From Arctopsyche grandis (taxonomy: Eukaryota; Arthropoda; Insecta; Trichoptera; Hydropsychidae): 64,000 nucleotides of DNA. The stretch covers positions 20,205,486-20,269,485 of the forward strand of contig NC_135355.1 of the NCBI RefSeq assembly GCF_051622035.1, given 5' to 3'. The notes beneath the pieces are model-generated. The model saw nothing but the letters and a program-made list of their open reading frames with translations. It was not told where the DNA came from and did no database searches. Shown here piece by piece: positions 50,191 through 62,098 of this stretch (the stretch's first letter is position 1; each line of letters opens with the position of its first letter). Position numbers and translations under genes: made by a program.

Positions 50191-50835
50191 AGTGACACCC
50201 ACAAATAACCAATAGGAGGAGAGGTTAGCTAGGGTTCTCTGTTGAGTGGAGTAATTTGCAATAGAAACCTGTTAACCGGTTCAGGATTGACGAAGACCAA
50301 AGACCAAACGAGGCTTGGATATCGGATATGAAATGACTCTCAGTGCGAGCGAAGCAAGACCGCCGGCTAGGAGCTGCGAGAACGACAGCGACAGCGACAG
50401 CGACGATGGCAGCAGCGATTGGCGCCAAATGAACAGTGTGGGAAACATACCGAATTATGAGCACACAGCTCGAGGGCCAATTGCCACTTGCCACTTGCAC
50501 TTGCCTTTCATGTTTCGGTCGACGCCCTTGCCAACGGGGGATTACTAAATCGTGCACTATTCACATACAATTCTGGCGCAACACGTGCGCTTTTGCAACC
50601 GAATATGACAGGTCTACTCTAAAGGCAATACACGCGCTCCAGTGCGCATGTTAAACAGTGCCTCTCAACTGGAGTCCGTGTGAGCCCCTCCGCCCTAGGG
50701 GCAACATAACATTTCTAAGAGGCTGCAGTAAACCGCCCCCATTGAATAAATGTAGCCATTTATATTTAAGTGATAAATCCAATCGCTGAAATTACGATAA
50801 TAATAAACAACCGTTAATAATAATGTATACTGTAC

Positions 50836-51192
50836 CGGAATGTTAAATGACAGAAAACGCAAATATCGGAAGGCAAAGATCGAAAATCGAAAGATCTTAA
50901 GTCGAAAGATCAAAAAAAAAAAATGGTGCATGGTAAACGGTACATACTCACTTAATTTGCGCGAGCAGGATAAAACAGGAACAAGAGGAACAGGCTTTTC
51001 CTCCATTATTAATGTGCGCGCGCAGAATACGGGAGGAAAGGCATATTCCTCTTGTTCCTGTTGTATCCTGCTCGCGCAAATTAAGTGAGTATGTACCGTT
51101 TACCATACACTTTTTTTTTGTTGATCTTTCGATCTTTGTCTTCCGATATTTGCGTTTTCTGTCATTTAACATTCTGTCTCGTCACGTAGACC
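50836..51192. mobile_element. Fold-back element family B, second full copy
   Basis: 357 bp. Arms share GAATGTTAAATGACAGAAAA, CGCAAATATCGGAAGGCAAA and AATTTGCGCGAGCAGGAT with their inverted complements; the centre is AATGTGCGCGCGCAGAATAC. The left tip is about 17 bp short of the right tip. Flanks ATACTGTAC / CTACTGTAC (50827-50835 and 51193-51201) agree at 8 of 9 positions. Confidence 0.8.
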
Positions 51193-51336
51193 CTACTGTA
51201 CACCAGAGCATCGTAACCTTTGGATATTCGCGGCACACATTGTTTACGACTCTTAGGGCGCGAGCACACAGCGAGGGATGCGGTTTGCTGTACGTGGGAT
51301 ATATTTTTTAGATAGTTTCAAACATACAAAAAAAAT

Positions 51337-51590
51337 GGTTCGGTGATTACTAGTCAAATGTGAACCGGTCACAGGACAACCGGTCGCTCTAGATCGGTCA
51401 CACGTGATCACCCGTCACACTAAAACTGGTCACAAGAAAACTGGTCACACCCTAAAATCGGTTAACCAGTTTTTTCGTGACCAATTTTCGGGTGTGACCA
51501 GTTTTCTCGTGACCAGTTTTAGTGTGACGGGTGATCACGTGTGACCGATCTAGAGCGACCGGTTCACATTTGACTAGTAATCACCAAACC
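51337..51590. mobile_element. Fold-back element family A, copy 4
   Basis: 254 bp. Both ends are of the GGTTCGGTGATTACTAGTCA type (the right end has one substitution), with the long arms containing CTCTAGATCGGTCACACGTG and AAAACTGGTCAC words. No clear target duplication (left side is an A-run). Confidence 0.8.
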
Positions 51591-51600
51591 AAGAATACTA

Positions 51601-51659
51601 TCCGCACTTGCAGGATACCTGCAGGATACGGGTCGTGCTGGATAGGTATGAACAGACCT
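51601..51659 (+). mobile_element. Right terminus of another Harbinger element
   Basis: GGATACCTGCAGGATACGGG, TCGTGCTGGATAGGTATG, AACAGACCT resembles the last 60 bp of the element at 44251-45068. It abuts the TTA shared with the next Harbinger end. Confidence 0.7.
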
Positions 51660-51662
51660 TTA

Positions 51663-51887
51663 AGGTCTGTTCATACTTAACAGCACTGCACGGCTTCAGC
51701 ACTGCACGACTCCGTTTAAAATATGTCATTTTATTACATTTCTATTCATATCTACCTACACGTCGCGGTCACGTCACGCTTACATCACTTTGGCCGAGTG
51801 CAAGGCAAAATCGGCTTACTTATACATTACAAGCGATGACGATACGGCGCAATATTGCTTACGTCGTATTGTCGAGTACTTACACTA
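51663..51887 (+). mobile_element. Left 225 bp of a Harbinger element, cut by a Helitron
   Basis: Starts AGGTCTGTTCATACTTAACA after TTA (51660-51662) and follows the 44251 element with scattered substitutions (for example CTCCGTTTAAAATATGTCAT) to the point matching GTCGAGTACTT, where the Helitron 5' end begins. Confidence 0.8.
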
Positions 51888-53801
51888 TCTAATCTATAAT
51901 TTGGAAAGAGTCTAATCTATAATTTGGAAAGAGACTTTTTATATATGTATGTATCCTTCGTTTTCGTCGTCGTCGTCCGTAGATCGGTGACGTCATCGAA
52001 CACGTGATTCGATTTTTTTTTTTTCGATCCATGGGCGCCGATTTGTTTTTTTCGATTCAATGGATTCACCCCCGCGGGGGCGCAAGGCGAGTAGTTTAAT
52101 GGGGCCCCGCCAGGGGCGCCACAAGGGGCGCAGCCCCGTGGGGCCCCAGCCTCATGGGGCGCAGCCCCATGGGGATCAAAAGGGGGCGCCACAAGGGGCG
52201 CAGCCCCGTGGGGCCCAGCCTCATGGGGCGCAGCCCCATGGGGCTCAAAAGGGGGTGCCACAAGGGGCGCAGCCCCGTGGGGCCCAGCCTCATGGGGCGC
52301 AGCCCCATGGGGCTCAAAAGGGGGTGCCACAAGGGGCGCAGCCCCATGGGGCTCAAAAGGGGGCGCCACAAGGGGCGCAGCCCCGTGGGGCCCCGAAGGG
52401 GGCCCGGGGGGCCCAGCCTCATGGGGCGCAGCCCCATGAGGCTCAAAAGGGGGCGCCACAAGGGGCGCAGCCCCGTGGGGCCCCGAAGGGGGCCCGGGGG
52501 GCCCAGCCTCATGGGGCGCAGCCCCATGGGGCTCAAAAGGGGGCGCCACAAGGGGCGCAGCCCCGTGGGGGCCCGGGGGGCCTAGCCTCATGGGGCGCAG
52601 CCCCATGGGGCTCAAAAGGGGGTGCCACAAGGGGCGCAGCCCCGTGAAGCCCCGAAGGGGGCGCGGGGGGCCCAGCCTCATGGGGCGCAGCCCCATGGGG
52701 CTCAAAAGGGGGCGCCACAAGGGGCGCAGCCCCGTGGGGCCCCGAAGGGGGCCCGGGGGGCCCAGCCTCATGGGGCGCAGCCCCATGAGGCTCAAAAGGG
52801 GGCGCCACAAGGGGCGCAGCCCCGTGGGGCCCCGGGGGGCCCAGCCTCATGGGGCGCAAGCCCTAATAGGCATTAACTAAGGGGGGCGAAGCCCTAGACG
52901 GCAATTAATCATGGGGGCGCGGAGGGGCGAAGCCCTAAAAGGCAACTGATCATGGGGGCGAAGCCTTAGACGGCATTTAATCATGGGGGCGCGGAGGGGC
53001 GAAGCCCTAAAAGGCATTAACTAAGGGGGGCGAAGCCCTAAACGGCAATTAATCTTGGGGGCGCGGGGGGCGAAGCCCTAAAAGGCAACTGATCATGGGG
53101 GCGAAGCCTTAGACGGCATTTAATCATGGGGGCGCGGAGGGGCGAAGCCCTAAAAGGCATTAACTAAGGGGGGCGAAGCCCTAAACGGCAATTAATCTTG
53201 GGGGCGCGGGGGGCGAAGCCCTAAAAGGCATTAACTAAGGGGGGCGAAGCCCTAGACGGCATTTAATCATGGGGGTGCGGAGGGGCGAAGCCCTAAAAGG
53301 CATTAACTAAGGGGGGCGAAGCCCTAAACGGCAATTAATCTTTGGGGCGCGGGGGGCGAAGCCCTAAAAGGCATTAACTTAGGGGGGCGAAGCCCTAGAC
53401 GGCTTTTAATCATGGGGGCGCGGAGGGGCGAAGCCCTAAAAGGCAACTGATCATGGGGGCGAAGCCCTAAACGGCAATTGCTCATGGGGCGTGGAGGGGC
53501 GAAGCCCTAGAAGGCAAAGGCTCAGGGGGGCGCCGAGGGCGAAGCCCTAGAAGGCAAAAAAAAATTTTGATTTTTTAAAAATTTTTTTTTGATTTTTTTT
53601 TTATTTTTTTTTTATTTTTTTTTTGATTTTTTTTTTATTTTTTTTTATTTTTTTTTTTATTTTTTTTTTATTTTTTTTTTATTTTTTTTTTTAAATTTTT
53701 AAATTTTTTTTTAATTTTTTTTTTTTTTTAATTAAATTAGCTTAGTCATGTTTAAGCGGTTTATATTATAAACACTGAGCGAAGCCGGGTAATACAGCTA
53801 G
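51888..53801 (+). mobile_element. Helitron-like element carrying a GC-rich minisatellite
   Basis: The 5' end TCTAATCTATAATTTGGAAA follows a host A and is tandemly doubled in its first 46 bp. The 3' end is GCGAAGCCGGGTAATACAG, CTAG, T, preceded by a small stem GTTTAT/ATAAAC. Between them: about 52060-52860 and 52870-53560 two minisatellite blocks, then a 180-bp T-rich tract (53565-53745). No Rep/helicase frame, so non-autonomous. The 3' flank does not continue the interrupted Harbinger, so the junction is not a plain insertion. Confidence 0.65.
52060..53560. repeat. GC-rich hairpin minisatellite array
   Basis: First block: units of about 60-90 bp built on GGGGCGCAGCCCCATGGGGC, TCAAAAGGGGGCGCCACAAG and GGGGCGCAGCCCCGTGGGG. 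Second block: units of about 30-60 bp built on GGGGCGAAGCCCTAAAAGGC with ATTAACTAAGG, AACTGATCATGG or AATTAATCTTGG spacers. The shared core GGGGCG(C/A)AGCCC(C/T) folds on itself. Long open frames on both strands are a by-product of composition. Confidence 0.9.
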
Positions 53802-53804
53802 TAA

Positions 53805-54217
53805 ACTATAAAAGGAGGTACAACCCAAACAACGCCAGTCGACCCACAGCAGCAAGCGTCGACACACAGCAGCAGACCAGTCAACATACAGCTCCTGACC
53901 AGCCACCACTACACTACGCGGACTTGGAAGATCAACCAGCCGGACGAGCCAGCAACACACTGCCGTATCCAGAGACCTTCCGAACATAGCCGAACAACGA
54001 GCCAGCAACACACTGCCGCATCCAGAGACCTTCTGAACATAGCTGAATGCCGAGCCAGCGACACTCTACCATATCCAGAGACCGCTGAACGACATACTTT
54101 TGCCCACAAATACCATACCTTTGTACAACCATAGGCAAACAATAAAACTTTATAAAACTAGCACAACAGTGTTTCGTTAGGCCGGGATACGGTCAACACA
54201 CATGTACCCCGCCTACA
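53805..54217 (+). mobile_element. Partial copy of the 43196-44156 LTR
   Basis: Matches 43744-44156 with a constant offset of 10,061 bp and no differences noticed. It begins at ACTATAAAAGGAGG, within 3 bp of the Helitron 3' end, and runs through the LTR end GCCTACA. The 5' part of the LTR is absent. Confidence 0.85.
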
Positions 54218-54311
54218 TTACTTTGTGTGAAATTATTTTCTTTGCTATAAAATTGAAAATATATCAGATTTACATACCTGTACCGTTTAAAAATGGAGAA
54301 AGAACGAGTAA

Positions 54312-55129
54312 AGGTCTGTTCATACTTAACAGCACTGCACGGCTTCAGCACTGCACGAATCCGTTTCAAATATGTAATTTTTTACATTTCTATTCATATC
54401 TACCTACACGTCGCAGCACGTCACGTTCACAACACTTTGGCCGAGTGCAAGGCAAAATCGGCTTACTTATACATTACAGACCATGACGATACGGCACAAT
54501 ATTGCTTACGTCGTATTGTCGAGTACTTGCAATATGAATGCATACACGTGCATTCGTAGCTACGCGTCAGAATACAAGTCAGCAAAAATGTTTCGGCGTT
54601 TATCGAACAAAAAATTATGTATAACCGCGTTGTTGTTGGAAGAAGAAGCTCAAGAAGGCAATAAAAAAGCACGGAGGCGTTTTGATGTGCATCCCATGTT
54701 AAAAAATAGAAAAACGGAAGGAGAGTTTTGGACACTGTATAAGGAGCTTGTGGATGATGGACAAATTTTTTTTAAATATTTCCGTAAAAAAATTAAAATT
54801 TTTTAAAATATTTGCGCCAAAACCATGTCGAAATATTGAACAGCTGTCAACTGTCACTATCGATAATTGGTCCAAAACAGCAAAGCGGCAGACTCATGGC
54901 ACGTAATTCGCGTGTATATTTCCACGATGGCCAAAAAAACGGATACGATACGTTGACGGATGTTGCTGTAAGGTATGAACAGGAAATGTCGGGTACTGCT
55001 GTAAGCCTGCCATAGCGTAAACGTGACGGTTGATATGAATATACCCATACAAAATGTACCAAAGAATACTTTTCGTACGGCCGGATACCTGCTGAAGTCG
55101 GTACGTGCTGACTAGGTATGAAGAGACCT
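54312..55129 (+). mobile_element. PIF/Harbinger transposon, copy 2
   Basis: Matches 44251-45068 at offset 10,061 with the same transposase N-terminal frame (54589-54806). The left flank is TAA as in copy 1, but the right flank is TTA (55130-55132). The few differences noticed are all in the last 250 bp. Confidence 0.88.
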
Positions 55130-55619
55130 TTATTCGGTTCGGTTCGGTTCGGTTCCGGCAAAAAACCACGTGAAACGTAAAGGAGATATGTAAAAATAGC
55201 AATTATTCCGGTTCAAAGCCTTGCTATCAGAAGCTTTCAGAGGCTCTTGATAGTTGATTTTTTCAAAGTTAAAAATTCAAGTGGCCAACGACTACACTGT
55301 TTTCCTTTACTAATATTGTACAAAACTATTTGACTTGAAATTGCAACAAAAAATGTAATTCTTTCGAATGTCTATCCTAAGCGATGGCAAGACAGGCGTG
55401 TCTGTGACAGCTGATGGTTGCTGCCGCTTGTCATTCGGTCGAGATGGGGGGCGGAGTCGCCGCTTCCGAGCGTCTTTCGAGCGCGAAATCGTGTTCTATT
55501 TTGGAGTCTCCCCACTCTTTCACAGAGGAATAAGTACATATGTCGACAGCGATTTAAGGTTGTTGGGTGTCCGTAGGCGCACTAGGCACGGCAGGCACGG
55601 TAGGCAAATAGACTGAGGG

Positions 55620-58600
55620 ATGCTGCCTGTGGCGGGGGGGCGCCCCTCTCGTCCCTCTCGGGGGGCGCCCTTGCTTTGGCGAATATGTGCGGGGGCGGCG
55701 CCTCGACTCCTGGCATTTGCCGTCGCCGCTTTACTGCCACCGTTGCATGTTTTCTGCCTCTGGCTTTTTTGGCAGAACTACTCCAGACAAGTTGACAGGA
55801 GCACGTGTACCTGCTCTTGCTGGGACACAGTCTTCAAAGGTAATCTAATATATATATATATGTATTGAAATACGTACACATTTGTCTTGAAATTACGTTC
55901 CTAAAATTTGTGTAATTTTAGGAACGTACGAGTCTGGAATTGCATCTTATAAACACTTCTATTTCAATGCTACTGAGAACACGTTCAAAATATGGTTGAT
56001 GGTTGCCGGCTTTCTTGTGATACTGTACGAGTGTGTTCGATGGCTGGCATCCTTGTGGCTCACTGCTCGCTTACGTTGCTCCATGGCGTTACTCTTTTTC
56101 AGCTCTTTATTTTCACATTATTACTCGTGGTGGATTTATATTAATTACTACAATGACGAATTCTATTCGCAGTGGAATCATCAATTAATTTTCACGGTAC
56201 TAATTGCATATTTTAGAGACTTATATGCAGGCGCGGCTCGTGCATAGAAACTGCGGCGCTGCAGCACCCCCAGAAAAATACAAAAAAATCACATTTGTAT
56301 ACATTTACAACTTGTGAATATAATTTAAATAAAAATGATTAGATATTTGACATAATCATTATGTCAAATATATCTAAATACAAGTTGTAAATGCGATTTT
56401 TTTGTAATTTTTCTGGGGGTGCTGCAGCGCCGCAGTTCCTATGCACGAGCCGCGCCTGCTTATATGTATGTATTGTAGTTAGAAATTTATCGTAAGATTC
56501 CTTATATTTTTAAGCTACCGTATATAATTTGTTCTTATGTTCCATTGAATATTTTCTGGTCTATTAAAATTTTTTAGTATAAATAGATTTGGAATGGACT
56601 TTTATAACATTTTTTATAAAAAAATTCTCAAGTTTTATAGGATTATGGGTAGTAAGTATCCAGAAATATTAAAAATATTGATGAAAAAGGCAAAATTTAA
56701 TACGAGTTAGCCCATATAAAAGAGGTGCCCCCTAGTTTGATCGATTGGCGTTTGACTGACTCTTGGAATTTCGAAACTTCTCGTCTGCTTGGTATTAGGG
56801 ATAAACGACATATGAACAAAAATGTATAACACCGTGAAATGTTTATTTTACGAGGTAAACATAAAATATACAAAATATAGTAAGAATTGATTTTCAAACA
56901 TTCTTAGAATATGTTTTTAGGTGTTTTAACAGTTTAAAAATCTATTAATGATCAAAATATTTTTCGTTTATTAAAGATATTACATACATGTATACAAAAC
57001 AAAAAAAAATTGTGTATATGTATACAAACTACTGTTCAAGCATACGAGAAATTTAAATATGTATACCGAGTCGGTCAAATAGAGTAGATTCAAGTAAAAG
57101 TACTGTTATCGATGCTAGAATTCCCAGTTTGAATTTTTACTTTTTTGCCAAATGCCTCAAAGCAGCAGTCTTCAACATTCTCCAATATTTGTAATCCTTC
57201 TAGTTAGTGCCGGCCTTACACCCTATGGCTCCCATGGGCATTTTTTTTAAGCGCCCTTAGAAAAAAAAAAAAATGGGTTACTGTCCTCTTTTTCCGGGTT
57301 CGGGACCGGCAGCGAAATGGTTAAAAATATTTCCCAACCCCAGGTGGAGTTAAAAATTAATAAAAATAATAATAATTCAGAAGTCAACTTTCTGAGCCTT
57401 TCTTTCAGCAAAATCTATAATAAAATCTGAAAAATCAAGATTTTCAGCGGTATCAATTTCAGTAGATAGAGTGTCAGCAATATTCGCATAGCAACTCAAA
57501 TGGTTGGATACAATTATTGTAAATCATGCTGTTTTATAAAATTGAATACAGTGAGTGGATTCATTCTACCTCGAACTTTATTCGAAAAAAAGGATTTTAT
57601 TAATCGCTAAGTTCATTAATAATAATATCAGATTTTTAATCCACCGTGAGCTTAATTTGAAGATCGGCTCTTTCCGGTAGATTGTTTACAAAATACAAGA
57701 AACCCCCACGTCTCTGAATATTTGTTCAACTGTTCGAATTTTTCTTTCATTGACACTAATGAGATATCTAAGAATTACAAATTAATTTCACTGAAAAAGG
57801 ATATCGTACCAAACAATTAATGAAACAAGAAAGCTGAAATCTTTTAATTTTACGTTAATTTCGTTGCTTCATAAGCTACACCTAGATCCTTTCTTTTAGT
57901 TTCAGATTAAGTAATTAAAGCATCATGATGTCAACAATTTGATAACGAACTGCTTTGACACTTGCTATTTTCGCTTCCCATCGTGTGTCAGATAAGGTAT
58001 TATTTAAGGAAAATAATTGCACGCGAATCAGTTCAACTTCTAGCGATATATTGAAGCTGAATATAGTGTTAACATGTTTACACTTTAGAAAGTAGAGGCA
58101 GGCGCCTTTGGCCCTCTAATCTAAAGTTTTGTAGGGCCTTTAGCGCTCTAATTTTAAATTTTAAAGCGCCTCTGGCGCATCGAGTGGCGCCCTAACTTAC
58201 TCAGCGCCCTCAGTCACCACCCGACCCAGCCCCTTCCTAAAACTGGCACTGCTTCTAGTTAATGAATTCAAGTTGAAGAAGGTGAATGTAACTATGATTG
58301 AATATTGAATAAAATGTGATAATAATTATTTATTGTGATTGTGATCAGTATATATATCAGTAGCGACTCGTGAGATTTCATAGTGGGGGGGCTGCAGAGA
58401 GTATTCAGGCTGTAGTAGCTCGGTAACCAAACCGTTGATCGAATGAAAACAAAAATAGCTTGAATATGTACTATACTGGAAGGTCTGCAGCCCCGCAGCC
58501 CATATGGATCGACAAAAATAGCATGGATTTGTACTATACTGGGAGGGCTGTAGCCCCGCAGCCCATATAGACGAGCCGCCACTGATATATATACATATAT

Positions 58601-59083
58601 ATATGTATGTATAAAGGAAATATTGAAGCAAAACTTGCATGCATGTGTATATTATAAGAAATTCTTAATTTTGTGTTATTTCCTAATATAATTGATAATG
58701 TGGTATCATATCATAAAAAAATTTATTCTAATGTTAGTAATATTTTCAGATCACTGAATTGATTTCTACATGTGTGGTACTGTGGTTGTCTAGTCTCGAG
58801 CACTCAGTAACGTTGTTACCAGCTATGCTGATATCGATGATTGGTGTGTATCATGTTATTGCTTCATCACGTGATCAGTTTGTCTTAAATGTATTGCAAG
58901 GGGAAGGACACGCTCATCAGGTAGACAATATAAATTATTTTCACCTCAATAATATCGACGCTGTAAAAATAATTGTTTGTATTTTAGGTTGTGCGCGATA
59001 TTGGATTCATGATACCGGATCTACTTCATATCATAGTGCCGTTGTTTAATTTACGTCGACGGTCATTTTACGTCATGTGGTAG
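55620..59083 (+). CDS. Multipass membrane protein of unknown function
   Basis: I do not recognise a named family. Exons 55620-55839, 55922-56196, 58750-58920 and 58988-59083 (TAG) join in phase to 253 residues. The ATG at 55620 is preceded in frame by TGA. Hydrophobic segments: about 25-50 (LLAFAVAALLPPLHVFCLWL), 95-118 (IWLMVAGFLVILYECVRWLA), 125-145 (ALLFFSSLFSHYYSWWIYI), 162-180 (ELISTCVVLWLS) and 185-203 (LLPAMLISMIGVYHVIASS). Between the first two lies a Cys cluster, STCTCSCWDTVF, and SYKHFYFNATENT with an NAT glycosylation site, suggesting a lumenal or extracellular loop. The tail FMIPDLLHIIVPLFNLRRRS ends basic. Exon 1 is GC-rich. The 2.55-kb second intron holds three hAT-type elements. 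The spliced product is coherent, so I take it as real. Confidence 0.75.
56228..56458. mobile_element. Palindromic hAT MITE with 8-bp target duplication
   Basis: 231 bp; inverted arms CAGGCGCGGCTCGTGCATAG and CTGCGGCGCTGCAGCACCCC; flanked by CTTATATG (56220-56227 and 56459-56466). In the second intron of the membrane protein gene. Confidence 0.9.
57205..58251 (-). mobile_element. Decayed hAT transposon
   Basis: 1,047 bp; ends TAGTGCCGGCC and the complement of CAGTGCCAGTT; 8-bp duplication CTTCTAGT (57197-57204 and 58252-58259). On the minus strand the transposase C-terminus is still readable (ERADLQIKLTV, then ENLDFSDFIIDFAERKAQ) near 57410-57680, resembling ZMYM/52K-repressor-type hAT transposases. 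Many breaks; the N-terminus and most of the catalytic core are gone. Confidence 0.75.
58358..58584. mobile_element. hAT MITE with internal tandem duplication
   Basis: 227 bp; right end is the complement of CAGTGGCGGCTCGTCTATAT, left end CAGTAGCGACTCGTGAGATT; flanks GTATATAT / ATATATAT agree at 7 of 8. A unit of about 68 bp (TACTATACTGG then GCAGCCCCGCAGCCCATAT) is repeated inside. Confidence 0.75.
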
Positions 59084-62000
59084 CCATATCGAATAGAAAT
59101 ACCATTTTGCATTTGTGCTGGTGATTAGATTACATATACATATATATTGTCTTAACCACAACAAAAAAAATTGAATTGAGGATTTGCCTCTTGGTATTAG
59201 TTTATAATTATTCGATTATCTCAGAACAAGAGACAAGTAATTTATGCCACATTCATAGTCCATTAATGGCACGTTTATTTATGATGCGTTATGGGTTTAT
59301 CCATAAAGCAGTATATTTTCAGAGTTGTGATAAGGGACTCACGAGTCCATTTCTGGTATACGACAAATGATTAATATTTTTTAAGACAAAAAACAAATAA
59401 CCAAAAAAGGAACTGTCAGTATTAAACGACTAAAAATCATTTATTCATATATTTTATACGTTTGTAATACAAGTAAATTCATTTTACTTAATTCGTCATA
59501 ATTATATAAGACGTGACTGATATATCGTGGCCATAATAATGTATTTATTTGAAACGTACGATGTCGTCTCTGGAGACACTTCAGTATATTTTGTACAAAT
59601 TACATAATCAATATTTTATATTATTATAAGATTAACTATCACTGTTGATGTTTGATTCAGATTTATGTATAATTTTAACCATTTTATATGTGTATATTAT
59701 GACAGGGTAATGAGATGTGAAGTACTCAATTTTCATACCTAAATATCGCGTTTTTCATGGTAATGGAAGTTTTTATCAGCTAGTGGTGAGGTTTGACGAA
59801 TAGTTACATTAGTATTGTAGTTTCTTTGTCTTCCATCGCGAGACTTTGCGTTGTGAGAAGTAGTTGTGTATATTTTGTAATAGAATAGTTAAATTTTTGG
59901 TTGATTTTGAAAGTTTTTAGGTAGTTTAGTAGAATAGAACAATTGAAAAATGAATACAAATTGCATTGACAATATCTACTTTACATAAATCACATTATAT
60001 ATTATTTAAGAAAGAAACTGCAGTAGATCTCCTTGCAGTAGTCTTTATTTACTTCACAGTATTTTAAATGTTTTGTCTAGTCCCCAAATTGTGTGATTTT
60101 GTTTTTGACAAAAAGTTGTGCCAATGTAGCAATTGAGTTATAAAATGTTTTAAAACATATTAGATACATATATTGATTGTGCTAGTCATAGATAAAAAGT
60201 TATATAAAAATATATATTTAAATTTTAAAATGACTAAAGTCATTTGTTTATATGAATTGGGTGTCGAAAATAAAAAAAATGAATCTCTTTTAATTATTTT
60301 TTTTATTGGAAAATATTTTTCCTTTCAGAATGAAAAGGCAACATGGTATATAGAATAAAATAGAAAACATTAAGTGGCTCTATCAATACTGTATTGCATA
60401 GTCCTACGGTTTATTTACAACAATAAATTGTAAGGGAAGCACCCACGTTCATATTCACCACCTCAGACCGGCAAAACAATAAAATTGGAGAGAGTTAATA
60501 GTTGAATGGCACTAAACATAAATTTATAATAAGGCCAATAATAATACTACCAAAATAACAAAAAATTAAAACAGTAACATGGAATGCCTTTTTAAAATAA
60601 ATTAAAATGACCGTTTATAAAGTATCTTTCTTTTTACAAATTATGCGAATATATTTTCATAGAGCTATAATTAACCGTTGTAAGTAAAAAAAAAAAAGAA
60701 AACACCAACATTGTTTATACCCCAGTAGCAATAATAATACAATAATAGTATAAAGAAATCTGAATTTGATTATACATAAACAAATGAAAAATGCATTCGT
60801 AAATTTATTAAAAATTGAATTACGATTTGATTCCATCAAACAAATGATAGAATATCATTCGGCTAAAATATCTTGAATTATTATTAACTGTTGGCAGATC
60901 AGATACAGTGCAAAATAATACTAAAAAAATATAGTAAAAATCAAGTTAATAAACAAGAAAGAGTAATAAATTTGTCTTAAACATATACATATTATATTTA
61001 TTTATCACACGATGGATACCGTTTAGATCCAAAATGCCCAATCTGCAGTTAAGACATACAAAAATATTTATTCATTCTTGTTCCCCAACATTTGATGTGA
61101 ATATGTGAAACCCTGATTGATTTTATTTATAGGATGAATTAGGATCTCACTATATACATACATACGTGACGTTAACATTACTGTGAAAAGTGTGAGAACA
61201 CGAGATGGAACTGCGGAACGTCATACTACTAAGTCAATATTAATACATACGTAAAAATCAATAAACTTCTTAACTTTACAAAAGGCCACTCACAATATAG
61301 GTCAGCTTTATTATGCCTAGTGTAAACCTTTCTATCTACCATATAAGAGACAAACGAAGTGGGATAATAATATACATATATCAATTTAAAAAAAGCTTCG
61401 TTTGTCGAGTAAGTCACTTGCTGTGTGGACAAATCTAAATGTTTATGGGTGTTCTTACAAAAATATAACTGGACATTACAGTACAAATAATACTTATCGT
61501 ACGTTTTACTTTCTATGTGAAAAAAATATAAGTTCCTTCCTAAAAAAATAAATTTCTCTGGCCATTGCTTCCTCCCCCTCCTTTCCCCAAAATGTTTGAT
61601 CATACGTAATGTAAAATTTAATTCATCAAAAATACGAAAACACACTGAAAAGTACCACCAAACGGATTGTTATTAATTACACATGTATTTGATTACATTT
61701 AACACTATTAATAGGAAATACGTTTAAATATTATTTAAATATGAAATGCATTATTAAATGGTCAATTCACGCGTTCTACATTCATATGCGTTTGCATCAA
61801 TCAAAAGATAGTAAAACAGGACATTTTATGACGATGATTGTAATTATAACGTAAGCAATTGTATGAGATATCATAATTTTTCAAAATCGTACAAATTGTA
61901 AGCACCGCATTTTGATGATGTTAAATAGAAAACCTTAAAAAGTGGAAAAACAATTTTGGGTTTATATTTAATTATTTTTAGTTTTATATGTTTATAAAAA

Positions 62001-62098
62001 TGAGCACCTTTGTGGGAGAATATCGAATAAGAAACACGAAGGAGGTTTAGGCCTACACATATAAATTAAGGATGGAGTAAAAATTAAAAATGACGGAT
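59084..62098. other. Intergenic AT-rich stretch between two convergent genes
   Basis: It holds the 3'UTR of the membrane protein gene (from 59084) and, on the other strand, that of moesin (below 62099). No coding frame, RNA gene or recognised repeat. A C-rich tract lies at 61568-61585. Confidence 0.6.

Noticed and set aside
52060-52880. Long open frames on both strands (up to about 300 residues) with Gly/Pro/Ala repeats such as PHGAAPLVAPPFEPHGA
   Set aside because: They follow the GC-rich minisatellite unit, occur on both strands in several frames and have no homologue-like content; stop codons are simply rare in this composition.
52870-53560. CRISPR-like look of evenly spaced GGGGCGAAGCCCTA repeats with short spacers
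   Set aside because: Spacers are themselves repeated, unit length varies, and the context is an insect nuclear genome with Helitron ends; it is a minisatellite.
55368-55616. 82-codon frame just before the membrane-protein gene
   Set aside because: Ends at a stop before the ATG at 55620, no domain; probably 5'UTR.
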